A stretch of 64,000 bases of DNA, taken from NCBI RefSeq assembly GCF_007995085.1, contig NZ_VOQS01000003.1, positions 2,108,001-2,172,000 of the forward strand, read 5' to 3'. This document shows positions 26,732 through 33,999 of this stretch, piece after piece. The position numbers and the translations under genes were made by a program. Under the pieces are notes generated by a model. It was given only the letters and a program-made list of their open reading frames with translations, was not told where the DNA came from and ran no database searches. This DNA comes from Paraburkholderia azotifigens. Its GTDB lineage: Bacteria > Pseudomonadota > Gammaproteobacteria > Burkholderiales > Burkholderiaceae. Every line of letters begins with the position of its first letter. Position 1 is the first letter of the stretch.

Positions 26732-27906
26732 GGAATCTCTGCAAAAGTCCTGGCATTGACGTGAGCTTGGACTATCCTGGGATCAGGAGACTTCATGGAG
26801 TGGCGTGATGACACAACTTGGTCTTGGTCTGGATCTGTCGACGAAGCGCACCCGCAAGCGCGAGTTTCTCGATGAGATGACGCGCGTGGTGCCGTGGCAG
26901 AAGCTGATTGCGCTCATCGAACCGCACTATCCGAAAGGCAAGACTGGCCGCCCGCCTTTTCCGATCCAGACGATGCTTCGCATTCACTTCATGCAACAAT
27001 GGTTCAGCCTCTCGGACCCGGCGATGGAGGAGGCGCTGCACGACATCCCGCTGTACCGGGAGTTCGCGCTGCTGGGCACGGGCATGACGCGGCTGCCTGA
27101 CGAGAGCACGATCCTGCGATTCCGGCACCTGCTTGAGGCCCATGAGCTGTCGGCCAGAATGCTGGCGACGGTCAACGAGATCCTGCAGGCGAAGGGCCTG
27201 ATGCTCAAGGCGGGCTCGGCGGTCGACGCAACGCTGATTTCGGCACCCAGTTCGACGAAGAAGGCTGGCACGCGAGACCCGGAGATGAGCCAGACGCAAA
27301 AGGGCGGCAGCTGGTACTTCGGTATGAAGGCGCACATCGGAGTCGATGTGGAGTCGGGGCTGGTGCATACCGTCAAGTGCACGCCGGCAAATGTTCACGA
27401 CATCACGGTGGCGCATGAACTGTTGCACGGCGACGAGGAGGTTGCGTTTGCCGATGCGGGCTACGTGGGCATCGAGAAGCGAGGCGAAACGGGGGCGGTC
27501 CAGTGGCACGTGGCGATGAGGCCGAGCAAGCGAAGAAAGCTGGACAAAAGCAAGCGGCTCGACAGAATCTACGAGAAAGTCGAGCGGCTCAAGGCGGGCG
27601 TGCGGGCGAAGGTTGAGCACCCGTTTCGGGTGCTCAAATGTCAGTTCGGCTATCTGAAGGCGCGGTATCGAGGCATGGCGAAGAACACGGCGCAGATCGA
27701 AACGCAGTTCGCGCTGATCAATCTCTGGTTGGCTCGCGGGGTGCTCGGTAAAGCGAAATGAAGGGCGAAGACGCCCCCAAAGGCGCAGCGTCCATGCGCA
27801 AGATGCGACCGGCATCGGTTCAACACAGCGTGAATGGGGACGCGAATTCCACTCCGCGCGTGCCAGTTAGAGATCCCAGGCAGAAAACGGGTTGTTCAGA
27901 CCTTCC
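26732..27906 (+). mobile_element. IS5-family insertion sequence, complete right copy
   Basis: The element is 1175 bp long. It begins GGAATCTCTGCAAAAG and ends in the inverted form of GGAAGGTCTGAACAAC. It is flanked by a 4-bp target duplication CTTA at 26728-26731 and 27907-27910, as expected for IS5-family insertion at YTAR sites. Same orientation as the copy at the window start. Confidence 0.92.
26802..27761 (+). CDS. IS5-family transposase
   Basis: A 318-319-residue DDE transposase, almost identical to the one at 70-1026, with five or so substitutions (I/Q for V/A in PFPxxTM, A for V in LKxGSAV, E for Q in GDExVAF, M for L in YRGxAK). The acidic triad residues and all surrounding motifs are intact. 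The annotated start corresponds to the codon aligned with GTG 70 of the left copy (26805 or the codon just before it); both lie within a few bases and give the same protein core. Confidence 0.92.
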   Translation, partial: GVMTQLGLGLDLSTKRTRKREFLDEMTRVVPWQKLIALIEPHYPKGKTGRPPFPIQTMLRIHFMQQWFSLSDPAMEEALHDIPLYREFALLGTGMTRLPDESTILRFRHLLEAHELSARMLATVNEILQAKGLMLKAGSAVDATLISAPSSTKKAGTRDPEMSQTQKGGSWYFGMKAHIGVDVESGLVHTVKCTPANVHDITVAHELLHGDEEVAFADAGYVGIEKRGETGAVQWHVAMRPSKRRKLDKSKRLDRIYEKVERLKAGVRAKVEHPFRVLKCQFGYLKARYRGMAKNTAQIETQFALINLWLARGVLGKAK

Positions 27907-28095
27907 CTTACTTTCTTTGCGGCGGCAAAGAAAGTAAGTGCCGCCCCGCACAGGGGCAACGCTTGCAGCACCGATACGAAATCGCGGATGCCATCAAAAC
28001 CAAGAACCCAAAAACCAAAAAGCAAAAACCAAAAACGGCGACTGCGTCGCAGACAGAAAAAATCCAGAATGGCGACTGCGTCGCAGACAAAAACC
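27907..28095 (-). repeat. Hairpin, conserved module and simple-repeat tail at the 3' end of the ROK gene
   Basis: The hairpin arms are 27907-27920 and 27925-27938 (14 bp, perfect, loop GGCG). Then come the mini hairpin region 27939-27962 and the conserved module 27971-27992. The tail 27993-28095 is rich in CAAAAA and holds two copies of the palindromic unit GCGACTGCGTCGC. Read along the minus-strand ROK transcript the tail begins at the stop codon, as in the paoC and rdgC cases. Confidence 0.75.
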
Positions 28096-29340
28096 TCAAT
28101 ACTCGACTGCAGGCTTCAAAAAAAGCTCATGCACAGGCGCAAAGTGCGCATACAACGGCAAAATAGCGCCACCCATAGCTCGAGCATCGGCGCCAATCGT
28201 CCCTTCCAGCAACTGCGGCCGCACAATCCCTTCCCATTCGAACTTATCAAGCACCCGCTCGGTGCGCCGAATAATCTCCCTCACAAGTTGACGATCAACT
28301 TCACCATCAATCACGACGGCCTCGAGATCCAGCAAAGCAGCCGCATTTGTCAATGCCCCGGCAATCGCGGGGCAAGCAGTATCGAGCCATTGCTCGGTAA
28401 TCCGCCACAAATCAGCCGACAACGCCCGATGATCATGCGCGGCCGTAGCCGGCGCGCCCGCATCGACAAACAGCTTCTCCAGCACGAAGCCCGACGCCGC
28501 ATGCAGCAACTGTTGCGCAGGCTGCCGCGCGTTGCCGCTCATGATGGGAATCGAGCCGACAGCACCGGCGTTGTCGTGCGGACCGCCGTGCAGCCGTCCG
28601 TCGATCACCAGCCCGCCGCCAATGAACGTGCCCACGAACAGATACAGAAAATTGTGGATGCCGCGCCCCTGGCCCATCACGAGTTCCGCTGCGCAGGCAG
28701 CCGTCGTGTCTTTGGCGAACTCGACAGGCAAGCCCGTCATCGACGCAATGCGCGCGCGAATGTCGATGTCGTTCCATGCATCGAGTGCTTCAGGCGGCGC
28801 TCCGAGAAAATCGCGCCAGCCGCCCAGCCACAGCGGCGCTGCGACGCCCACGCCGACCACCTTCTCGCGCCGCGCGCCAAGCGCATCGTTGATACGTGCA
28901 AGCTTGCTGTCGAGCGAAGAAAACAGCGTGCGCGGATCGGGATACGCATACTCCTGCACTTCGCGGCAGCACACGCGTCCAAGAAAATCCATGGCAAGCA
29001 CATCGAGGCTGCGCCGCCCGACTTTCACGCCAATCGTATAGGCGCCTTCCGCACGCAGCGCGATGGGAACGGAAGGCTGCCCGATGCGTCCGCGTACGCG
29101 CGCCTGCTTTTCGAGCAGGCCATCGTCGATCAGCCGCTCGACGATCATCGACACCGTCTGCATCGACAGACGCGTGAGACGTCCCACGTCGGCCTTCGGC
29201 AAGGGTCCATGCAAACGGATCGCCTGCAGCACGATGCGTTCGTTGAACTGCCGCATGCCGACCTGGTTCGAGCCGACCGTGCGTTTGAGCGGTGAACGGG
29301 TTCCCGTATCCATCGACGTCTTCTGGCTAGTCGTGCTCAT
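28096..29340 (-). CDS. ROK-family transcriptional repressor
   Basis: A 414-residue NagC/XylR-type regulator. The N-terminal winged helix (about 25-95, PLPKADVGRLTRLSMQTVSMIVERL) binds DNA; the rest is a ROK sugar-kinase-like fold (VVGVGVAAPLWLGG, FAKDTTAACAAELVMGQG, FVGTFIGGGLVIDG). The usual zinc-binding C-x-C-G-x2-G-C motif of ROK proteins is absent after GSIPIMSGNA, so sugar sensing may differ. It lies 3 bp downstream of the ABC ATPase gene on the same strand, so it probably closes that operon and represses it; a candidate operator is at 32494-32514. Confidence 0.9.
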   Translation of the reverse strand: MSTTSQKTSMDTGTRSPLKRTVGSNQVGMRQFNERIVLQAIRLHGPLPKADVGRLTRLSMQTVSMIVERLIDDGLLEKQARVRGRIGQPSVPIALRAEGAYTIGVKVGRRSLDVLAMDFLGRVCCREVQEYAYPDPRTLFSSLDSKLARINDALGARREKVVGVGVAAPLWLGGWRDFLGAPPEALDAWNDIDIRARIASMTGLPVEFAKDTTAACAAELVMGQGRGIHNFLYLFVGTFIGGGLVIDGRLHGGPHDNAGAVGSIPIMSGNARQPAQQLLHAASGFVLEKLFVDAGAPATAAHDHRALSADLWRITEQWLDTACPAIAGALTNAAALLDLEAVVIDGEVDRQLVREIIRRTERVLDKFEWEGIVRPQLLEGTIGADARAMGGAILPLYAHFAPVHELFLKPAVEY

Positions 29341-29343
29341 GCA

Positions 29344-30156
29344 TCAGGCGATCGCCCGTACATCGGCCTGTTTCGCGCCCGTCATGATGGCGACGGCATC
29401 CGACATGTGAATGTCGTTCTTGTTCACGAGCGCCGCGCGCCGTCCAAGCCGCTGAATGTGGATACGGTCCGCGATCTCGAACACGTGCGGCATGTTGTGA
29501 CTGATCAGGATCACGGGCAGGCCGCGGTCGCGCACGCGACGAATCAGTTCCAGCACCATGTTGCCTTCCTTCACGCCGAGCGCCGCCGTCGGTTCGTCGA
29601 GAATCACCACGTGCCGCGCGAATGCCGCACTGCGCGCTACCGCCACGCCCTGGCGCTGGCCGCCCGACAACGTTTCGACGGCCTGACGCATCGACCGGAT
29701 GCCGATCTGCAAGTCCTTCATTGCATTGGTCGCTTCCTCGAGCATGCGGCGCTTGTCGATCATCTTGAAGATCTTGCCGCGCCAGCCCGGCTTCACGAGT
29801 TCGCGTGCCAGAAACAGGTTCTCCGCGATGCTCATGGCAGGCGCGACGGCGAGATCCTGATAAACGGTTTCGATGCCTTGCTGGCGCGCGTCGAGCGGGC
29901 TGCGGAACTTGACCTGTTTGCCGTCGAGCAGCAGTTCGCCTTCATCGGGCACGAGCGCGCCGGAAAGCGCCTTGATCAGCGACGACTTGCCCGCGCCGTT
30001 GTCGCCGATCACGGCCATGATTTCGCCCGGCATCACTTCGAAGTCGCAGCCGTCTAGCGCGGTGACCTGGCCGTAACGCTTGATGAGTCCACGCGCCTGC
30101 AGAACGGCCGTCTTGCCGTTGGCGCCGCCGTTGGCGGAAGAGGGGGATGTCGACAT
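29344..30156 (-). CDS. Sugar ABC transporter ATP-binding protein (single-domain, FrcA-like)
   Basis: A 270-residue ATPase powering the adjacent permease. Walker A GDNGAGKSSL (51-60), signature LSGGQRQ and Walker B VVILDEPTAAL are intact. It has one nucleotide-binding domain, unlike the two-domain RbsA/XylG type, as in the FrcA fructose system. Start at 30156 (MSTSPSS) follows GAAGGAG. It sits 23 bp after the permease gene. Fructose, ribose or another monosaccharide is possible; substrate inferred only from the FrcA resemblance. Confidence 0.9.
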   Translation of the reverse strand: MSTSPSSANGGANGKTAVLQARGLIKRYGQVTALDGCDFEVMPGEIMAVIGDNGAGKSSLIKALSGALVPDEGELLLDGKQVKFRSPLDARQQGIETVYQDLAVAPAMSIAENLFLARELVKPGWRGKIFKMIDKRRMLEEATNAMKDLQIGIRSMRQAVETLSGGQRQGVAVARSAAFARHVVILDEPTAALGVKEGNMVLELIRRVRDRGLPVILISHNMPHVFEIADRIHIQRLGRRAALVNKNDIHMSDAVAIMTGAKQADVRAIA

Positions 30157-30179
30157 GACAGGCTCCTTCGAATATCTGT

Positions 30180-31169
30180 TCAACGTGCGCCACGGCGCGA
30201 CAGCTTGTCGGCGGCGACTGCGAGAATCACAAGAACGCCGGTGATCAAAACCTGGTACACCGACGACACACCCATCAACGTCAGGCCATTACGAAACACG
30301 CCGACGATCAACGCGCCCAGAAGCGTGCCCGCAATCGAGCCGCGTCCGCCGAACAGACTCGTGCCGCCCAGCACGACTGCCGTGATGCTGTCGAGGTTCT
30401 CCGTCTGACCCGCTTGCGGATCGCCGACGCCCGTGCGAGACACCGACAGCAGCGCGGCAATGCCGTAGATCGCGCCCGACAGCGTGTACACGGTGATCAG
30501 AATGCGTTGTGCGGAAAGGCCCATCAGGCGTGCGGCTTCGGGGTTGTTGCCGAGCGCGTAGAGGTGGCGGCCGGGCACGGTGTCGCGCAGCACGAACCAC
30601 GTGGCGAGATACATCAGCAGCGTAAGCACGGTGCCGTACGTCACGGTGGCCGGTCCGAGATTGAAGGTGTTGCCGAAGAACATGATCGCGTCGGGCAGAT
30701 TCGATACGCTCTCCGCGTTCGAATAAATCTGCGTGACGGCGAATGCGATGTTCAAGGTGCCCAACGTGACGATGAAAGCGGGCAGCTTGATGCGCGTGAT
30801 GAGCACGCCGTTGAGCAGGCCGAACAGCGTGCTCGCGCCGACGCCGCAAATGATCGCGAGCACGGGCGGCACGCCCATCACGACGGCGAACTTGGTCATC
30901 ACGATCGAGCCGAGCGCCATCACCATCCCGCACGACAGATCGATGCCGCCCGTCAGCACGATCAGCGTCTGGCCGATCGCGATGACGGCGACCACCATCG
31001 TCTGCTGCAGGATGAGCGACAGATTCTGGAACGACAGAAAGCGGCTGCTCTGCGAAATGAAGAAGATGCACGCGAGTACGAGTGCGATCAACGGGCCCGC
31101 TTCGGCAAGCGTCGGCAAATGATCCGCGAACCGGCGGTGGCTTTGAGCGGGAACGGTGGGAGTCGACAT
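30180..31169 (-). CDS. Sugar ABC transporter permease (RbsC/FrcC type)
   Basis: A 329-residue inner-membrane protein of the BPD_transp_2 family with about ten hydrophobic segments. The hallmark stretch TLIVLTGGIDLSCGMVMALG (residues about 67-86) is the RbsC/FrcC permease signature, and NPEAARLMGL is the coupling loop to the ATPase. It forms the pore for the transporter encoded with the downstream ATPase and the upstream binding protein. Confidence 0.92.
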   Translation of the reverse strand: MSTPTVPAQSHRRFADHLPTLAEAGPLIALVLACIFFISQSSRFLSFQNLSLILQQTMVVAVIAIGQTLIVLTGGIDLSCGMVMALGSIVMTKFAVVMGVPPVLAIICGVGASTLFGLLNGVLITRIKLPAFIVTLGTLNIAFAVTQIYSNAESVSNLPDAIMFFGNTFNLGPATVTYGTVLTLLMYLATWFVLRDTVPGRHLYALGNNPEAARLMGLSAQRILITVYTLSGAIYGIAALLSVSRTGVGDPQAGQTENLDSITAVVLGGTSLFGGRGSIAGTLLGALIVGVFRNGLTLMGVSSVYQVLITGVLVILAVAADKLSRRGAR

Positions 31170-31245
31170 GATGTGTTTCCTCGAAACATCGCGTGATAGG
31201 CGCGCGGCAGGTGCGAGACCGCCGCGCTCACGCTGGAGAACTGGC

Positions 31246-31270
31246 GGAGATGCGCGCCATGCGCATCTCC
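31246..31270 (-). terminator. Hairpin between binding-protein and permease genes
   Basis: Perfect 10-bp inverted repeat GGAGATGCGC/GCGCATCTCC around GCCAT, about 70 bp after the binding-protein stop. There is no strong T-run, so it is more likely an mRNA-stabilising or partial-termination hairpin keeping the binding protein more abundant than the membrane parts. Confidence 0.45.
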
Positions 31271-31339
31271 TTCACTGCATGCTTGCTACTGGTTGTTGCC
31301 TGGGTTGTTGCCTGATTACTGCGTGATGCGTTACCGCGC

Positions 31340-32368
31340 TTACTTGTTGCCCCAACAGTTGTCGAGGCCGAACTTCGTGTCCTTGCTGTCGACGCCGTTT
31401 TGCGGCTTGTCGGTGATCAGCGTGACGCCCGTGTCGTGATAGCCGGTGGCCTTCTTGCCCGTCTTCGCGTACTCGACGCCTGCTTCGACGCCAAGCGACG
31501 CCATCTTCAGCGGATACTGCTGCGACGTCGCGGCGATCGCGCCTGCCTTCACGTTGCGCACGCCTTCACAGCCGCCGTCGATCGACACGATCATCACGCT
31601 CTTGTCCTTGCCCGCGCTCTTCAAGGCGCGATACGCGCCCGCCGCTGCCGGTTCGTTGATGGTGTAGACGACGTTGATGTCGGGCGACTTCTGCAGGCAG
31701 TTTTCCATCGCCGTCTGGCCCTTCGACTGATCGCCCCGCGTGTCCTGGCTGCACACGATCGACGGGTCGCCTTCCTTCACGCCAAAGCCCTGCAGGAAGC
31801 CGTTATGACGCAGCACGCCGACGGAGACGCCGGGCGCGAGGTCGAGCGTCGCGATCTTCGCGGGCTTGCCGCCAAGTGCCGCCTTCGCGTACTGGCCGAT
31901 CAGCACGCCTGCCTTGAAGTTGTCGGTGGCGAAGAGGGCGTCGGTTGCGTCCTGCGGTTCCGTCGGCGTGTCGAGCGCGATCACGAGTGCGCCTGCCGCG
32001 CGCGCTTTCTTGATGCTCGGCACGATCGCCCTGGTGTCGCTCGGCGTGATCAGGATCGCCTTCGCGCCTGCCGTGATCATGTTTTCGATCGCCGTGACCT
32101 GCGCCGCGTTGTCGCCGTCGAACTTGCCGGCCGCCGTCAGCAGCTTCGCGCCGTCTTTCTGTGCGGCGGCTTCCGCGCCTTGCTTCATCTTGACAAAGAA
32201 CGGATTGGTGTCCGTCTTCGTGATCAGGCCGACGATGGGCTGATCGGCGGCGAGACTCGTGCCCGCGCACCACAGCGCGGACGCCGCGATACACGCAGCA
32301 GCGATGCCCTTCGCGACGGGCTGAATGTGAGACGTGCGACGCAGTGGCCTGCGGGAAATGGGGTTCAT
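31340..32368 (-). CDS. Sugar ABC transporter periplasmic binding protein (FrcB/RbsB type)
   Basis: A 342-residue Peripla_BP_4 protein. The signal peptide (about 1-41, ending SLAADQP) precedes [21 protein letters not shown], the usual N-terminal ligand-cleft strand. [15 protein letters not shown] is the hinge/ligand region near the C-terminus. It is the first gene of a binding protein-permease-ATPase-ROK operon. A GGAG lies upstream of the ATG at 32368. The FrcB subgroup is the best guess. Confidence 0.9.
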   Translation of the reverse strand: MNPISRRPLRRTSHIQPVAKGIAAACIAASALWCAGTSLAADQPIVGLITKTDTNPFFVKMKQGAEAAAQKDGAKLLTAAGKFDGDNAAQVTAIENMITAGAKAILITPSDTRAIVPSIKKARAAGALVIALDTPTEPQDATDALFATDNFKAGVLIGQYAKAALGGKPAKIATLDLAPGVSVGVLRHNGFLQGFGVKEGDPSIVCSQDTRGDQSKGQTAMENCLQKSPDINVVYTINEPAAAGAYRALKSAGKDKSVMIVSIDGGCEGVRNVKAGAIAATSQQYPLKMASLGVEAGVEYAKTGKKATGYHDTGVTLITDKPQNGVDSKDTKFGLDNCWGNK

Positions 32369-32825
32369 GGGACGCTCCTCCGGATGATTGACAACGACGT
32401 TGTGTTCAGCGGTCGATTCAGCGGCTTGCGCGTGCGCTGATCGCGCCTTCTTGCGCGTTCGCCGGACATCGGAATGCCGGTAACGCGGGCCTTACTAAAT
32501 CAAGTTGTTTTAGTTAGTACAGCAGCGACGCGTCTGAAAATCAAGGTTGGGTTTTGATGCGGTGCGTGCAGTGCGGTGCCGTCCGGTCACGCTGAAATCC
32601 TTTCTGGATAAGGGTTTCGGGCCGTTTGGACAGCGTGCTGCGAGGCTGCGGGATTGGGGTAAATCAGGAGCGTGTTTGCCCGTCGACTAAGTTCTTTTGC
32701 TCTATAAATGAACAAATGATCGGCTATTTTGAATTTTTGCTTTCACTATTTGCCGTGCGACCGGGACCGCTGCTTGCTCCGTCGTTACCGAGGGTCCGAG
32801 CGCAACGACGCGAGCGGAGGTCGAC
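32369..32825. other. Intergenic region with divergent promoters
   Basis: These 457 bp separate the sugar-transport operon from the YihY gene. They hold the candidate ROK operator at 32494-32514 and AT-rich stretches near 32690-32750. No coding frame is supported. Confidence 0.55.
32494..32514. promoter_or_regulatory. Candidate ROK repressor operator
   Basis: Inverted repeat ACTAAA (32494-32499) and TTTAGT (32509-32514), followed by the overlapping TTAGTTAG. It is AT-rich and sits about 125-145 bp upstream of the binding-protein gene, in the range for a promoter operator. The pattern resembles known ROK sites made of TTAGTTA-like halves. Confidence 0.45.
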
Positions 32826-33755
32826 GTGGAGAGCGTGAAAAGTGTGAAGCGCGTGAAGAAGGAACACAATCGCGCGCTGATTTTCGTCGCCACGCATCCC
32901 GCGCGATTCGCGTTGCAGGTGGTCAAGGCATTCCGCAAGAACCAGGGGTTGCTGCTCGCGGGCGCGATCGCTTATTACGCGCTGCTGTCGATCGTGCCGC
33001 TGCTGATTCTCGTCGCGATCGCGTTCAGCCATTTCGTTGGCGAGAAACTGTTGCTCGATACGCTTGCGCGTCTGCTCGAATGGCTCGTGCCGGGACAGTC
33101 GCGCGCAATCGTCAATGAATTGGCCAACTTTCTGGCGCATCGCTCGGTGATCGGCTGGTTTCTCGTCGTCACGATGATCTTTTTCAGTTCGCTCGCATTC
33201 ACCGTACTCGAGAATGCACTGTCGATCATCTTCGTGCATCGCGTGGCGATCCGGCGCAGGCATTTTCTGCTGTCGGCGATCCTGCCTTATCTGTTCAGTC
33301 TGTCGCTCGGTATCGGCGTGCTGCTCGTCACGCTCGTGTCGAGCAGTCTTCAGGCGATCGCCAGCGACAGTGTCGTGCTGTTCGGTTACGCGATTCCGCT
33401 AACAGGTGCAACGCGCGTCGTGCTTTGTCTGTGCGGGCTTGCGGGAGAGATCTTCGTGCTCACTGCGATCTATCTGGTGATTCCCGCGGGCCGCACGACG
33501 TTGTGGCACGCGCTCTTCGGCGCGGTGGCAGCCGCCGTGCTTTGGGAAATCACGCGGCGCGTGCTGGTGTGGTACTTCGCGACGCTCTCGCAGGTGAGCG
33601 TGGTGTATGGATCGCTGACGACGGCGATCGTCGTGCTGTTCAGCCTCGAGGCGCTGGCGACGTTGATGCTGTTCGGCGCGCAACTGATCGCGGAATATGA
33701 GCGGCTCAATGCGGCGCCGAAAGAGCCTGCCGCGCAGCCTTTCGTCACGAGCTAG
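32826..33755 (+). CDS. YihY/BrkB-family inner-membrane protein
   Basis: A 309-residue polytopic protein of the YihY family (once called RNase BN, a name later withdrawn). Signature elements: AGAIAYYALLSIVPLLILV near residue 46, and the C-terminal SVVYGSLTTAIVVLFSLE. Six or so membrane segments. The start is GTG at 32826; later starts are possible. Function unsettled, perhaps a transporter. Not linked to neighbours. Confidence 0.85.
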   Translation: MESVKSVKRVKKEHNRALIFVATHPARFALQVVKAFRKNQGLLLAGAIAYYALLSIVPLLILVAIAFSHFVGEKLLLDTLARLLEWLVPGQSRAIVNELANFLAHRSVIGWFLVVTMIFFSSLAFTVLENALSIIFVHRVAIRRRHFLLSAILPYLFSLSLGIGVLLVTLVSSSLQAIASDSVVLFGYAIPLTGATRVVLCLCGLAGEIFVLTAIYLVIPAGRTTLWHALFGAVAAAVLWEITRRVLVWYFATLSQVSVVYGSLTTAIVVLFSLEALATLMLFGAQLIAEYERLNAAPKEPAAQPFVTS

Positions 33756-33999
33756 AGAATGAAATGAAAGAACAAGCCGGGCCGGATCGAAACGGGCGCG
33801 CGCCCGTTAACGGCAGCGAAAGCGCAAACTTTAGCGCCATTAGCAGGCATGTTCTATTGTGCGTTTCAATCGGCAGAAGAATGCGCGGCCGTCACAGCTT
33901 CGTCATGACCCGCCGACGATAATCCCGTCGCCCGCCAATTTGACAAATCAGAGCGGGCAGCACTGCCGCAGTGCAGTGACAGACCACGGGGAATACCAC

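Noticed and set aside
1..27906. Composite transposon or genomic island bounded by the two IS5 copies
   Set aside because: Interior genes are ordinary Burkholderiaceae functions, with no integrase, tRNA junction or compositional shift seen; direct IS copies alone do not prove co-mobilisation.
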